DNA of 64,000 nt from Punica granatum (Eukaryota; Streptophyta; Magnoliopsida; Myrtales; Lythraceae). The DNA lies in NCBI RefSeq assembly GCF_007655135.1, contig NC_045129.1, forward strand, positions 34,163,122-34,227,121. The letters run 5' to 3'. This document shows positions 1 to 11,608 of this stretch, one piece after another. The notes beneath the pieces are model-generated. The model was not told where the DNA came from. It was given only the letters and a program-made list of their open reading frames with translations, and searched no databases. Numbering within the stretch: the first letter of the stretch is position 1; every line of letters begins with the position of its first letter. Made by a program: the position numbers and the translations under genes.

Positions 1-1606
1 CTAAATTAGGAATCCTCGTGACTCGGATGATGCCCCCCCCCCCCCCCCCCGATCTGTCCATTGCGAATGGCTATAGATGGTGGTCAGTTTTCGGCTTGAA
101 TGTGTTATTGTTGGCTCAGGAGGCGCATTGCTAATTGATACGTTTGAACCATGAGCTGCATATCTCTGAAAGCATCTGTCTGGTCGGCGCCTTTGATTAG
201 AAGGATGTATGTCATGTGCTACTCTTTGTTACGTGGTTTGATTTATGGGAAACTAGTCAAAACAGAAGGATGAATGAAATAATCAGCTCTCTGATTGCAA
301 GGATGTATGAAATGCTATGACTGGTATACTTAAGTTATGCATCGCATGAACTAGGAAGCATGTCTGATGCAGCTTGTCATGATTGAATCCTGATTTCAGC
401 TGCAGGTGGCCCTCAAAGTGCGGTATCCACAGTGGTTTACTATCCTGGTTTCCGAGAGGAAACCATGAAAGTTGGCTGGTTGTTTAGCAATCATACTCTT
501 CCTCCCTATTATATATGGTTCTGTTTTTTCTTCTCAGCATCTGTTTTCAACAGCTCGTGTGGACAAAAGAAAAGGCAACCTTTGTTCGTGTTTAGATTAT
601 TCATTATATAGTCATGATGAAGACATACATCTTGGCATGTCGCCCTTGTATCTAATGCATGGTTCTTTTTAAACTTCTATTTATTCTTGTCATTGACGTA
701 TGTCAGTGTACCTAACCTTTGAATTTAATTTTGCTAATACAGTTTCTTAGTGTTTGCAGGTAGGGAAATGCAAATGTTTAGAAGAGATCTTCTAAACTTT
801 CGACTATTTTCTGCAGACAGCGCTCGTTAGTGCAACTGTACCTTTTTGGCTGTGACAGCTTGATTGATGCAGCCTTTTGTTCCACCTCCCGTCTAATTGT
901 TACAAGTTGGATGTTTCTATGTATTTGTTTTGTTTGTTCTGTAATGAATTGTGAGATGTAGAAGCATTTTCAGGTTGCCCTCCACTTGGGCCATTAGCTC
1001 CTTTCATCTTGCAGGTTGAATCAGAAAAATGTTGTTTACATGGAGGGTTGTCTCCCGTTTCAGATCACTGCAGTTTTGTTTTAATATTTCGCCATTAATT
1101 GCCGTGTAGAGTGGTTGAACTATAGGTATGGTGGGATTTAACAGTGTGGTTGAGATAAGTTTCTATGATGGTGGCTTCTTCTTGGTCTTCAAGTATGTCA
1201 TTGTTCGCATCACATCATCGTGTTAATATGTACAAACTCTGCTTCTGTCTCGACATAGCCTTCCTGCTTGTTTCTTCGCACTGGTTGTGCTCAGTCATTT
1301 TCTTTGCGAACTATGAATATTTTTTCTTTAATATTATTGTCAGTTCTAAAACTCTTGGAAGTCATTTTTATCTTTACTTTTTGGCCACGGAAATCATTTT
1401 AGCTGGCCAACTGCATTTTTAACGAAGATTGATACCGATATTGCCGATGTTACATTCGTGTTTTGTCTTGAAAAAACACACTGAGAATCAAGTCGATTCC
1501 ACCCTTTTTTTTTCTTTTTCTTTTTTTTCTGGTAACAAGTCATTCATGACTTTAAACCTCAAACTTCTGATTTTTACACTGCACAGCGAAGAACGAGTAA
1601 CAGTCG
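1..1606. other. Intergenic or unresolved region downstream of phytoene synthase
   Basis: No gene can be supported here. An 18-base C run lies at 33-50. A short open stretch near 405-600 follows a pyrimidine-rich AG (acceptor-like, 404-406), so it could be the last exon or 3' UTR of a plus-strand gene lying to the left. I recognise no protein in it. Small open frames at 1165-1653 are AT/T-rich and look like chance. Confidence 0.4.
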
Positions 1607-3411
1607 TCACACATGAGCTGCGAACGCTCTGCTGTACGCCAGGGGCAGCGTGAGAAGCTTCTTAGCCCTCCCGACATAAGCCCTTCTTGTCAAGTTATCG
1701 TAGTCATTCTCCTCGATCGCATCCAGAATTTTCCGGTACAGTATCAGTGACGACCACACCTGCAAAAATATCACCCATCACCTCAATTACATGAATAGAA
1801 TGTCAAACGATCAATCTCTGTGTTTATTATGATTTGGATATCTTACCGGCCAACGACTTGCTTTATCGAGTTGAGAAGCTCCTTCCTCAGCCATATTGAA
1901 GTAGAACCTCGCCCTAGTGATCTGCTGCTTCATGAACTCCCTCCATCCTTCAGTCACCTTCCTCGAGAACACGTTCTTGTCACATAACCCGAACTGCGCT
2001 AGCTCATCCTGGGGAAGATATACTCTGCCCCTCATAGCACTGTAAGAAGCAGTTCATTCAGAAACAACGCTCTTATATAAACCATGTCAGAGGGGTGACA
2101 AGCTCGGAAATTCCGTGCCATATCAGATGTGCGAAAACTCACTCCTCCCCAACATCCCTCAGAATGTTGGTAAGCTGATTCCCGATTCCCAGGTATAGTG
2201 CTGCGTTGTAAATGTTCCATGACGAGAGCATTGACTCAGGTGCGATTCCCATCACCGGGACACTCATCAGACCGACTGTTCCCGCCACGTAGTAGCAGTA
2301 CATATAGAGCTCTTGGAAGTTCTTGTACCGGGACTTTCTCATGTCCATCCTCATACCCTCGATCATGTCCCTAAAAGGCTGTAAGCAACAAAAACGACTC
2401 GCAAATCTTAGAAAGATTAAAAATGATTATAACCAACAGAAGGAATGAACTTGGAATTGTATGTTCATTGTTTCGAACCTTGATGTCTAAGGGGAACTTG
2501 AAGATGGTATCGGCGAGTGCTGCATCGAGCATGTCATAGGGGCAGCCATCAAATATGTCTTGTAATCTTTCTTCCCACCGATCGAGCACAGAGGAGCTCA
2601 TGTAGGTCGCATTGGGTCCATCAACCAATTCATCTGTCCTCCTGCACCAAACTTCGTCGGTGCACGAAAAGGATCATAAGACTTTACTACGACAAACAAC
2701 TCTGATATGGAAAACTGCTTCATTTGGTCATGAAAAGCCCTACCGGGTATCATCCGATAAACGTTCACGAAGCATTTTACAATCCAATACGTTTTTAAAG
2801 GACATCTCAAGTTTTATTTATTTATTTTTTTCCCTCTGTTTTTTTCATTCTTCACAAGAAGTACTTGAAATAATCTAAATAATTTTGCAGTTTTCCGGAA
2901 AAGAAACGAACCCGATGGTAGAGTTCTTACCATATATAGCCCAGATGGCCTTCTGTCTTTCCTCAGTCATCAACAGGGTTCCTGAATCAAAGAACAACCC
3001 CAAGAAATATCACCCAGTGCTCATCTGCCGAGAAAGCTGTAAACAAGGCGTGTTCGGGAGTCAATATTCACCTAAGTAGAACGTTTTAGCGTATTCAGCG
3101 CAGAGCCTCCGACAACTCTCATAGGCTTCTTCAAGGAACAAGGGGTGAAACCCTGGTCTCCTGCCGGCGTCTTCCCTGGCCAAGCCATTGGCCTTGGACT
3201 GCCTCTCCACGATCTCCAGCAAATGGAGATCATTCAGGGGGATGCCTTCCTTCGGTAGTTCCGGGACGATGCGCAATCCCGTCTTGGTCTTTCTTGGAGC
3301 CACGGTCACTTGGGCTCTGGGGCTGGTAACAACCGCTGATCTCCGTTGGATTGATATCCCTTCCCTTACACTCAATCTAGCAGAAGGTGACCATGCCGAC
3401 GTAGAGCGCAT
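1607..3411 (-). CDS. PSY: Phytoene synthase, plastid, six exons (about 381 aa)
   Basis: Condenses two geranylgeranyl diphosphates to phytoene, the first committed and usually rate-limiting step of carotenoid synthesis in plastids. Minus-strand exons, chosen by GT/AG sites and phase, are 3411-3072, 2981-2931, 2651-2479, 2378-2143, 2039-1847 and 1759-1607, giving 1,146 nt with every junction in phase. Both Asp-rich substrate/Mg2+ motifs are present: DELVD (about residues 137-141) and DVGED (about 263-267), the latter assembled across the exon 4/5 junction. The family segments [16 protein letters not shown] and [20 protein letters not shown] are intact. The start at 3411 is preceded by an in-frame TAG, so the Ser/Arg-rich transit peptide is complete but short, and the protein is slightly shorter than the usual 400-440 aa. 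The six-exon structure is typical of plant PSY. I see no break and expect a working gene. Which PSY paralogue it is cannot be told from this window. Confidence 0.95.
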
Positions 3412-3552
3412 TTTTGGCTAGGTTAATCTGGCTTCGCTTTTCCTTCCCTTGGTTCAGCGGATTCCGATGAATGATCCAGTTAGATCATTAGCATTGAAGT
3501 CACTTTCTCTTAGCATATGATGTGTATAAAGATGAGTTAAGAGGGGGCAGCG

Positions 3553-3562
3553 CTTAAATACT
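3553..3562 (-). promoter_or_regulatory. Candidate TATA box of PSY
   Basis: On the minus strand, TATTTAAG lies about 145 bp upstream of the PSY ATG in a GC-richer stretch. Position and composition fit a TATA element, but the transcription start is not visible. Confidence 0.45.
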
Positions 3563-4440
3563 GCTCATCGGAGACAACAACAAGGCAAAGGCAACTATGC
3601 AGCCGGCAAATGACAAATTTTGGCACAAAACAACGGGCGATTGCAAAGATGCCGATCTTGTCTTTGTCCCAACATTACTAAGCAAAACAAGAAATGGTTC
3701 GTTTTCTTGTAGCTATGTCTTGTTCTGTTGATGACGTGGGAATCTTGATGAAATAGATGCCCCTCTTGGCCCTTTGGGAGTAATATTTTATGATAGTTTT
3801 CAGGTTTATTTGAGCGATTTCCCCGATTTCTTTTTGGCCTTGTTGCGGCCCTCCCAGTCCCACCGGGCAGTTTAAATAATAAATTATAAAATTATCAAAA
3901 AAGTATTAATTATAAAGTTGGCAAGAATGTTTAAGAGAGAAATATTGGAGAAAATATGGAAGAAAATTCCTGATTAATGGGTCAAAGTTCTTGTCATGTT
4001 CATATGACATCTGAATGAATGATGCGGGACGATTCAAGAATATGGCTTCCATGAGATGCCCGATTATTTCTTGTTTCTCTACACCAATTCATCATGAAGT
4101 TTATTTAGGTCAATCTCTCATGAGGATTGTTTTGGCAAAAAAAAAAATCTCTCTTGCAACGTACATTGCAACGTACTGTTAATATTTTTGTTATGACTCG
4201 TTCGTGTATTCGATTGAGATAAGGTGAAGTATTAGCCGATTTATCTCTAGACCCTTGAACATTTTCAACCTAATTTTCATCATTGCTGCACTATCTGTAT
4301 ACTATTAGTTCTATATTGCACTATTACTTTTCATGAAATAAAGGACCAAAGTCTTTGACGTTGGGGGGATGATAGCCATGGGCCAAAAAACAAAAGGGTC
4401 CACGTTCGCTTAGAATAAATGGGCACACAGGAGCATCAAA
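3563..4440. other. Intergenic region upstream of PSY
   Basis: Presumably holds the PSY promoter. No reading frame or element is recognised. A short direct repeat (TTGCAACGTAC, twice around 4155-4177) is the only local structure seen. Confidence 0.4.
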
Positions 4441-4512
4441 GCGTTTGTAGTCCAACGGTTAGGATAATTGCCTTCCAAGCAATAGACCCGGGTTCGACTC
4501 CCGGCAAACGCA
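4441..4512 (+). tRNA. tRNA-Gly (anticodon UCC)
   Basis: A 72-nt cloverleaf. The 7-bp acceptor stem GCGTTTG/CAAACGC is perfect, followed by discriminator A. The anticodon stem ATTGC/GCAAT encloses the loop CTTCCAA with anticodon TCC, and the T arm reads CCGGGTTCGACTCCCGG. It carries A-box- and B-box-type internal promoter sequences of a nuclear Pol III gene, has no intron, and the 3' CCA is not encoded, as expected for a eukaryotic nuclear tRNA. Confidence 0.95.
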
Positions 4513-4514
4513 GC

Positions 4515-4519
4515 TTTTT
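4515..4519 (+). terminator. Pol III terminator of tRNA-Gly
   Basis: A run of five T residues starts two bases after the tRNA discriminator base, the standard RNA polymerase III stop signal. Confidence 0.8.
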
Positions 4520-4650
4520 CCCCTTCTTTCTGTAATTTTTTGAAAAAGGTAATTCCTGGTGCTGGATAACTAAAAATAACTTAGTTTGATATGAAAAGAA
4601 AAAGAAACTTTTAATTTACCCAAAAAAAAGAAACTTTTAAATATTTGAAT

Positions 4651-5267
4651 CAATGTTTTTTACGGTTGCTTGAACCGGTTAATACACCACCCGTTGGCTT
4701 GTCCAGGCCGGGTTTAACAAAAACTCAATTAAATGAAAACTCGTCCAAAATAGGTAACCTTAATTGAACCATCAATCAAACCAATTATTCCGGGAAAAGT
4801 CTTCCTTCCCCCATTTTGGCTAAAACAATTAGAATAAAATTTGTAGTGAGAATGCTATATATACAAATTAGAGTAGATACATGATTCCCTTTTTTTTTTT
4901 TTCAGATTTAGGTATCATTTGCAAATTGATCTTCTACAAAATTAATTTTTATATATTAAAATCTTAAATATTAATATATGGCATACCGGCTCTTTACCTT
5001 ATTCATTATCTGCGATATATAATTTAGATTGTGATTTTCTAAAAGAATTCAAAGCACATAAATATTTATTATGATTTAGTTCGTCAATTTTATATTATTT
5101 CCATATCTTTTAATGTTTGTATTTTATAATATTTGAATTCCTTATGATTTATTGAAAATACAAAATAGAAAATAATCAAATCAGTGGGTTGAACCGGCTA
5201 AAACTAGTTGACCCAGGAACCGGTGAAGACTCCGATTCAACGTACGGGGCTGGGTTTGAAAACATTG
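4651..5267. mobile_element. hAT-like non-autonomous element
   Basis: The left end begins CAATGTTTTT and the right end reads AAACATTG, so the termini are inverted. Flanks ATTTGAAT (4643-4650) and ACTTGAAT (5268-5275) look like an 8-bp target duplication with two mismatches, which suggests the hAT superfamily. The interior is AT-rich and non-coding. Both ends also carry fragments resembling GAACCGG. An old, decayed MITE is the simplest reading. Confidence 0.45.
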
Positions 5268-5573
5268 ACTTGAATAGTTACTTTCATTATTCATTAAAAA
5301 AAAAAGTTACTTTCATGGGCTATCTAATTAATTTGGGTCTGATCCAATTATCTCCCGTCTAATTGGCTATCAAAATATCTTTGGATCTACAATTCAATAT
5401 TAATAATGGATCCAATTTCCTTATGCCACTTAATTGGACTTCTCAAACTTTGGGCCTACTTTGGGCTTGTCATTACTTTCAACAGGGAAAAAAAGAAAAA
5501 CTATTAACATTTACATAATCCCAATCCTATTAAATATTGTGGTTTTGATTTCCACGGGAACAAAAGAATTTTG

Positions 5574-5742
5574 TAAATTGCACTGGTGGTCCAAAATGTT
5601 TTACAAATATTTCATTATGGTCCAAAAAGTTTTTTTCGCTACATGATGGTACATATGTATGTACCATCATGTAGCGAAAAAAACTTTTTGAACCATAATG
5701 AAACATTTGTAAAACATTTTGGACCACCGGTACAATTTACCC
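5574..5742. mobile_element. Foldback MITE, about 169 bp, almost entirely palindromic
   Basis: Two arms of about 83 bp pair with only a few mismatches around a centre at 5655-5658 (loop ATGT). The element is bracketed by an exact 13-base direct repeat CAAAAGAATTTTG at 5561-5573 and 5743-5755, which looks like a target duplication, though part of it may be a pre-existing palindromic site. No coding capacity. A transcript would form a long hairpin suited to small-RNA production. Confidence 0.7.
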
Positions 5743-5769
5743 CAAAAGAATTTTGAGACATATATAATA

Positions 5770-6574
5770 GGGAAAATAACACTACGTAATACATAATTTT
5801 TTCGAAAATCACATTGCAGTATAAAACAAAATCATTTCACAAGATAATACATAAATATTGATTTTTATCACCATGTAGCACGCCGTTGGTATTCCATCGA
5901 GAATTGGACAAAATTTTGACGTGACAACCTTTTTAGAGATACTTTCACATAAAATGAAACTTGAGAGACTAAGTTACATTAAATATAATAAAAAATTCAA
6001 AAAATTTTAAAAAAGGAAAAGGTTGAATGGGGTCTAAGGCTCCCCTACCAACCACCCAGCTCGGATTAGGGTTGTCAGCCTGCTCAAACAAGGCCAACAA
6101 CCCCAATGGAGGGGTTGGTGGCCAGGGGAGGAGCCCCCTTCCCCTCCAATTTGGGGGATCCTAGCCGCCGAGTCCCCTAAATTAGGGTGGTCGGGGCTCC
6201 AACCCCAGCCACCCACACTCCGCTAGGGTTGTCGGCCTGGTTTGGATCGACCGGTGACCTTAATTGGGGGGGCCTGTAGCCAACGGAGGGCCCCGTCCAC
6301 TTCCTAATCGATCGTCACTTCTTCTTTTTTTAATAATTTTTTCTTATTATTTTTATTTTATTTTATGTAATTTAGTCCTTCTAGTTTCCTTTTGTGCGAA
6401 AGTATCCAAAAAAGGTTGTCACGTTAGAACTTCGTCCAATTCTTGACAGAATACCAACGGCATGCTACAAGGTGATAAAAATAAAAATTTATGTGTTGTC
6501 TCGTGAAATAATTTTATTTTGTGCTGCAATGTGATTTCCGAAAAAGAATATGTATTGCGTGGTGTTACTTTCCT
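5770..6574. mobile_element. Non-autonomous Mutator-like element (long TIRs, 9-bp TSD)
   Basis: Terminal inverted repeats of about 220 bp (5770-5990 against 6355-6574) begin GGGAAAATAACAC and AGGAAAGTAACAC. An exact 9-bp duplication, TATATAATA, flanks the element at 5761-5769 and 6575-6583. Nine bases and long TIRs are diagnostic of the Mutator/MULE superfamily. The interior (about 6025-6310) is unusually GC-rich for this region and contains repeated GGGTTGTCGGCCTG-type segments. It encodes no transposase, so it may be captured sequence. Confidence 0.8.
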
Positions 6575-6584
6575 TATATAATAA

Positions 6585-8027
6585 TGATGTAACACCTTTT
6601 TTTCTAGAGTAAAGTCCGACCTAGTCCCTTTCAATGCCAGTCCAAGAAGGCCATCTAAGTCAGGTCCCGTTAACGACTTTCAAAATGGACAAAATTCGGC
6701 AAGAATAATATAAGACATTTTCTACATGTATTTCCAATTAATTTCAATATGGATCTGATAATTGCATTACTTCTAGGGATAAGCAATCCAATGAACAATA
6801 GATTGGAAGTGAGTATTTCATAATTAAACAACCCATCCTTTTTTCTTCTTTTTTTTATACCACTAGTTATTCAAAAGTTTAATAGGTCTCAATTAATTCA
6901 GATTCTAACAGGATCAACTCGTTAAAAGATAAAACTCTTTCAATCGTTGAAAATTTACATCACAAAATTTGGGATCTAATTTAAGAAAAAGAGATGTCGA
7001 ATCACCCAATTCAACTTAGATTGATAACAACCCACCTTCATTACTTAAGCACTTTAGTCAAAAACACACACATCAAATTTTTTATTTCTTTTATTTTTCA
7101 AATATATATATATAGTTGTATCCATCCTAGTAAATAGGGGTAGAACGGTAATTTTTTAATAAATTAATAAGCAATATAGATTTTAAATGACAATAATAAT
7201 AGTAATAATTATAAAGAAATAAATATATCCAATAGTAAATGTCTTAATAAAATTGATATGCAATATATAAATTAAATAATTATTATTATCCAAATAAATA
7301 AATAAATCCAATAATAAATTTCTTAATAAAATTAATATGAAATATATAAATTAAATAATAATAATTATGCAAATAAATAAATAAATCAAATAGTAAATGT
7401 CTTAATAAATTAATATACAATAAAAATTGAATAATAATTTTAATTGCCCATAAAGAAATAAATATATCCAAAGAAATATATTAATCACTTATCGTTATTT
7501 CATAATTTTAAGGAGATCATTAGTAAATAATTATTCATAATATTAACAAAATTGAGAATTATTTAAAATCTAAAATAATTTTAAAAATCATTGTCCGCTT
7601 TATAAAATTTCAATCAAGAAATATCACATCGAGCCCATTTTATCGGGAATTATTCAAACTCACGAAACTTAATACATGAAACGTGATTGAGAATAAAAAT
7701 AAGCTTAATACTAACTTAAAAAAATTATAGGTTTACGATTATTATTCATTCATTAATTGAAGCTAAGGAATTTAAACTTTTGGGATTTTAAAAATATTTT
7801 TATACAAATTAGATTGATGATTGTGATTATACATATGAAGTGTTTTACATGAATTATTTGCTCAGACTCTTCAATGAATATTATTTAACGTGTGGGTTTG
7901 AAATTTACCCAGTGAAATTTATATAGTATAAAAATATAAATTTTCTATACTCTAATATAAAATATAAAATGATAGCAATTAATATTTTCATATTTAAATT
8001 CTCATGATAAAATTTTCTTTATAGAGT
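6585..8027. repeat. Very AT-rich intergenic DNA with decayed tandem repeat
   Basis: No gene seen. Between about 7190 and 7475, three to four imperfect repeats of about 80-90 bp each contain CTTAATAAAATTRATATG and runs of AAATAAATAAATAA. The stretch ends at the Helitron-like terminus near 8057 and could be the body of that element. Confidence 0.45.
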
Positions 8028-8057
8028 CCGTGCAATGCACGGGGTCAATAACCTAAC
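8028..8057 (+). mobile_element. Possible decayed Helitron 3' end
   Basis: A hairpin, CCGTGCAATGCACGG (8028-8042), is followed after 10 bases by CTAAC, one base away from the Helitron CTRRT terminus. Hairpin, spacing and AT-rich body fit a rolling-circle transposon 3' end, but the last base is wrong and no 5' TC end was located. Confidence 0.3.
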
Positions 8058-8790
8058 GAGGGCATACGATAGACAACCTATCTTCCTACCTTAAGGTATT
8101 ACAAACAGATAAAGATGAAACTATGCTCATAATTTTTGTAATCGCATAAATTGGACTATAATCCTAAAACCTCCCTTGCTTTTACTCGCAACATATTTTT
8201 TCTTGGGCTAATACCTTGATCGAATCCCTCCTCACACCAATCCAAGGAACGTTTTTTAGAAGAAATCTAATCTAGATTAATTTAATTATTATTAATCTTT
8301 CGTGCTTTTATCATTTTCATCTCAAATATTTTTCTTCGCTACTCAGGTCCTCAATTTTTGCTACTTGTCACTTTGACCTGGATGTCAACTTTCTTGTCAA
8401 CAGAGGCTAATATGGAAAGCGACGTGACACTTGAGATCTCCATGGATTCCATCTTTTAGGAGCACCGATCATTAGCCTCCGACCCACCTCTGAGGTCGCC
8501 AAGGACGTCAGCAACCTTGGAGGTGGGCAGAAGCCGCCGGCTAACGACCTTACCCTCCTTCCTCACGGACTCATCCCTTGGGCCAGTACCGATCACCTTT
8601 TTTTCTTTTTCTATTTTTTTTTGGTAGGATTCTTTTCTTTCCTTTTTTATTTAATTTTGGAAAAGTAATTTTTATCTAAAGAAAATATTAAAATCAAAAT
8701 TGAAAATTTATTAGCTTCTGTTAACAGAAAAGTTGATATACAAACCAAAGTGCCAAAAAATGCAAAAAAGTTGAGGACGAGGCAGAGGGT
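8058..8790. other. Intergenic region
   Basis: No gene or clear element recognised. A moderately GC-rich patch at about 8450-8585 shows no recognisable protein. Confidence 0.35.
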
Positions 8791-9597
8791 CTTGAAGTCG
8801 GAGAGCTAAGAATGAAGACCTTTCTCCAGCGAATTTGCCAAAAATTGCAGCTGTTGCGGTGTTATCTTCTATGCAAGCAATATTGGGCTGATGATCTTTC
8901 TTCAGTGAATTTCCTATCCACGTGACCACCAAGGAATTTGCAATTCCCACAGCAGCTTGTTCGGATCACCGTCTGCTGGTTCCCTGAGAGTGCCATCAGC
9001 AAAACCCCACTTGTTCTTGGCACGACGTCCCGTCCTCATCAGTTCGGACCAGGTCAAATAGTTATCACCATTTAATTTGCAGCCGATTAACTGAGTGTCC
9101 CATCCATCAGAAGAAGAGGTGAAATAAGGAGACACCGGAATGATAGTATTACCGGAATTACCGTTACCCAGAGTCCGATCACCAAGGGCGAGAGCTCATG
9201 GAGCCGGGACTTGTTCACCATTAGTAGACATAGTTAGAGCGGAGACTCGCAGGTCTGCTCAACCGAGAACATATGAGATGACGATGGAACCCTCTGACGG
9301 TACGCTCTGATACCATCTTGAAGTCGGAGAGCCAAGAATGAAAAATGGACATCAGTTAACCTGCATTCGTATTCGTCTCAGACGTCGTCCATGTAAGAAC
9401 CAAATACATCAAGAGTATAAGGAAAAGCTAGCCTAATCAGGAAACGAGCTAGCCTAAAGTGTGGTTACTGTACAAAATTACAAGATAAAGAAGATATTCT
9501 AGAATACTCGAGAATATCCTAGAAGATACACTGTAACAACTATAATAGAGGGTGACAAAAGATCAAGATTTAGGACAAATATGACAGAAATTCGACA
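8791..9597 (-). mobile_element. Truncated Ty1/Copia retrotransposon (LTR, primer site, 5' gag)
   Basis: Read on the minus strand: an LTR-like block of about 280 bp (9597-9319, TG...CA), then a TGGTATCAGAG initiator-Met-tRNA primer site (9315-9305), then a gag start at about 9233. The gag protein shows LNGDNYLTWSELM and NKWGFADGTLREP, the hallmark of Copia gag N-termini. An in-frame stop follows about 11 codons after the first ATG and the frame breaks near 8950. The LTR terminal segment CTTGAAGTCGGAGAGC recurs at 8791-8806, marking the other edge. No protease, integrase or RT remains, so it is a dead fragment. Confidence 0.6.
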
Positions 9598-11085
9598 TAT
9601 TGAGGATGAAAAGGGGCTTTTTTCTATGTACTCATGTTCACATGTGATGAGGAATATTTTTTTTTAAAGAATTGGAATAGGATTAATTAGGTATACAATG
9701 TATACAACGAATTGCTGCTTTTGCAGAACCCAAACAATATCAGAGCAGGGCCTCCCCTTTGGAACAAAATATAGTATGTTATGTTGACTCTGCTGACTAC
9801 TCTGACATCACTTTAATTTTTTCTGTGGAAATTTATTCGGTCCAAGACAAGGATCAATCCAGAAATGCCCAAAATGAATCTAGTAAACTGCAAATGAATA
9901 TAGTCGATTGGAGTTTCTAATTATTCATATGAAGAATAAAGCCCGTCTTCACATCCATCGACACGTACTTTTAGAACTTTTTCCATCGTTAAATCAAAGT
10001 AGGACCATCGAATATACCAACTATAAATTTGGAATTACAAGGTAGTTGTCATATAATTGATTACATTTTTTAAGAATAACGTGAACAAATTTAAACAGAT
10101 AATAATAAATAATAAAAATTGTAGTGACTATTGATCATTAAATGTACAGGCTAGATAATTGTGCATTTTAATATTTATTTCTGGGAACTTATGTAATAAA
10201 ATAATAAAAGTCGGGTCGATTCATTAAATGATGCCACATAGGACGGAGGAGACTATTATCGCTCGATCTTTCACATGACTGCAAATAACAATTTGACAAT
10301 TGGTATTGTGTCGTTATGCCATCTCACTTTTAGAAAACAAAATAACATGTACTTGTAGAAGATGGAAACCCATGCTATAATGAATTTATTGAAAAAATTG
10401 GCAAATGACAAAATATAATGAATTTGTGGAATCGGTGCCTGTAACATTCTCCAATGGAATCGGTGCCGATATTCCATGTACTTTTTTCCATTTTAGGACT
10501 AGCACTAAAATATGGACCAATTAAAAGAAAACATGTAAGTCAAAACCCCCTTAACGAATTTTTATTTCATGAAAACATGTACATCAAGGCTTGTTTTGCC
10601 CATTGTTTGGTTCTCGGCACAAGTCGTCAGTGATGGCCAAAACGAAAATATAATTTTGTCATATTAAACTGTTATAGTCACCTCGGATATCTACCGCGCA
10701 CGCATTCATCCTTATTCAAGTCGTCGGCCACGGTATGATATGATTAGCATTACCGTAAAATTCTTTTATCGAAATTACTACTTTTATGGTTTTCAATTTC
10801 CAATTTCCAGCCAAAAGAAAACTTCTCTATACGATTTGGATCAACCAAGGACATGAATTGAATCTCTATTAGATTCAGTTTGACCTTTCTCAAGTCTTAA
10901 ATGCAATGCTTCTTTTATTTTGAAATTTCCTAATAATTTCTTTCCTTTTGGTCTATCTATCCGACTTCACAGCATTCGTTGACCGGTTGACCAAAAATCT
11001 TTCTACAAAACCGAGTCTCCCCTTTCTTCCGCCATTCTTGATCTCTTCCTTTTTTATCCACTGATCGATCAATCCCGCCAATACC
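9598..11085. other. Intergenic region upstream of the VQ gene
   Basis: AT-rich with no gene. GGAATCGGTGCC occurs twice (about 10431 and 10457). The donor segments 10484-10510 and 10531-10555, which reappear inside the VQ gene 3' end, lie here. The last 150 bp should hold the VQ promoter; no clear TATA was seen. Confidence 0.4.
10484..10555 (+). repeat. Source copies of segments duplicated into the VQ gene
   Basis: Bases 10484-10510 (27 nt) recur in the same orientation at 11474-11500. Bases 10532-10550 recur inverted at 11501-11519, and 10542-10555 inverted at 11464-11477. All matches are exact by eye. Confidence 0.85.
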
Positions 11086-11511
11086 ATGGAGCAGCCACGG
11101 GAATTCTCCGGCGCCGGCGGTGGCGGGTGGAGACCGCCGCAGCCTCCTCCTCGGCCGTCACGGTCGCCGAGGAGGGAGCTCCCGCTCCAGGGCCCCCGCC
11201 CGTCCCCACTCCAGGTCAGCAAACCGTTCCACAAGATCAAGAAGCCGCTCCCGAGGCCACCGCAGCAGCTCCACCAGGCGGCGGCCCTCCCGCCACCGGA
11301 GCTCATGCAGCCGGTGATCATCTACTCAGTCTCTCCGAAGGTCATCCACGTGGAGGAAAGCAAGTTCATGTCCACAGTCCAGCGCCTCACCGGGCTCTCC
11401 CCCGGTCCCGGGGCCAGCTCCGGAGCCGTCTCGCCCGCAGCGAGGCTGGCTTCTATCGAGGGGGTTAAGGGGGTTTTCCATTTTAGGACTAGCACTAAAA
11501 GGGGGTTTTGA
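11086..11511 (+). CDS. VQ-motif protein (141 aa) with a replaced C-terminus
   Basis: VQ proteins are plant-specific nuclear cofactors that bind WRKY transcription factors, and often MAP kinase cascades, in defence and growth. The single-exon frame has a Pro/Arg/Gly-rich N-terminus, a basic patch KPFHKIKKPLPRPP (about 47-59), then the family block VIIYSVSPKVIHVEESKF and the VQ motif FMSTVQRLTG (residues 94-103). The following VSPAARLASIE resembles the MKS1/VQ8/VQ21-like subgroup. From about residue 127 (base 11464) the sequence is not family-like: it derives from short direct and inverted copies of DNA lying 1 kb upstream. The ancestral C-terminus is therefore lost and the present stop lies in inserted DNA. 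The core motif is intact, so the product could still bind WRKY partners. Confidence 0.75.
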   Translation: MEQPREFSGAGGGGWRPPQPPPRPSRSPRRELPLQGPRPSPLQVSKPFHKIKKPLPRPPQQLHQAAALPPPELMQPVIIYSVSPKVIHVEESKFMSTVQRLTGLSPGPGASSGAVSPAARLASIEGVKGVFHFRTSTKRGF

Positions 11512-11519
11512 CTTACATG
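11464..11519 (+). repeat. Templated insertion at the VQ gene 3' end
   Basis: A 56-base mosaic: inverted copy of 10542-10555, then direct copy of 10484-10510 (sharing TTTT), then inverted copy of 10532-10550. The pieces join at short shared bases, a signature of template-switching repair. Confidence 0.75.
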
Positions 11520-11608
11520 GGTTTTGAATTGACCTTACGGTTATAAGTATGTACATTCATCTTTTATGTTGCTGCTTAACGGAGCCACTGAAAAATAGTT
11601 TCTTTTAG

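Noticed and set aside
7190..7475. CRISPR-like or satellite array in the AT-rich repeats
   Set aside because: Imperfect 80-90 bp AT repeats without regular spacers, in a plant nuclear context; simple decayed tandem repeat.
8028..8057. Confident Helitron call
   Set aside because: The terminal CTAAC deviates from CTRRT and no 5' end was found, so it is kept only as a low-confidence feature.
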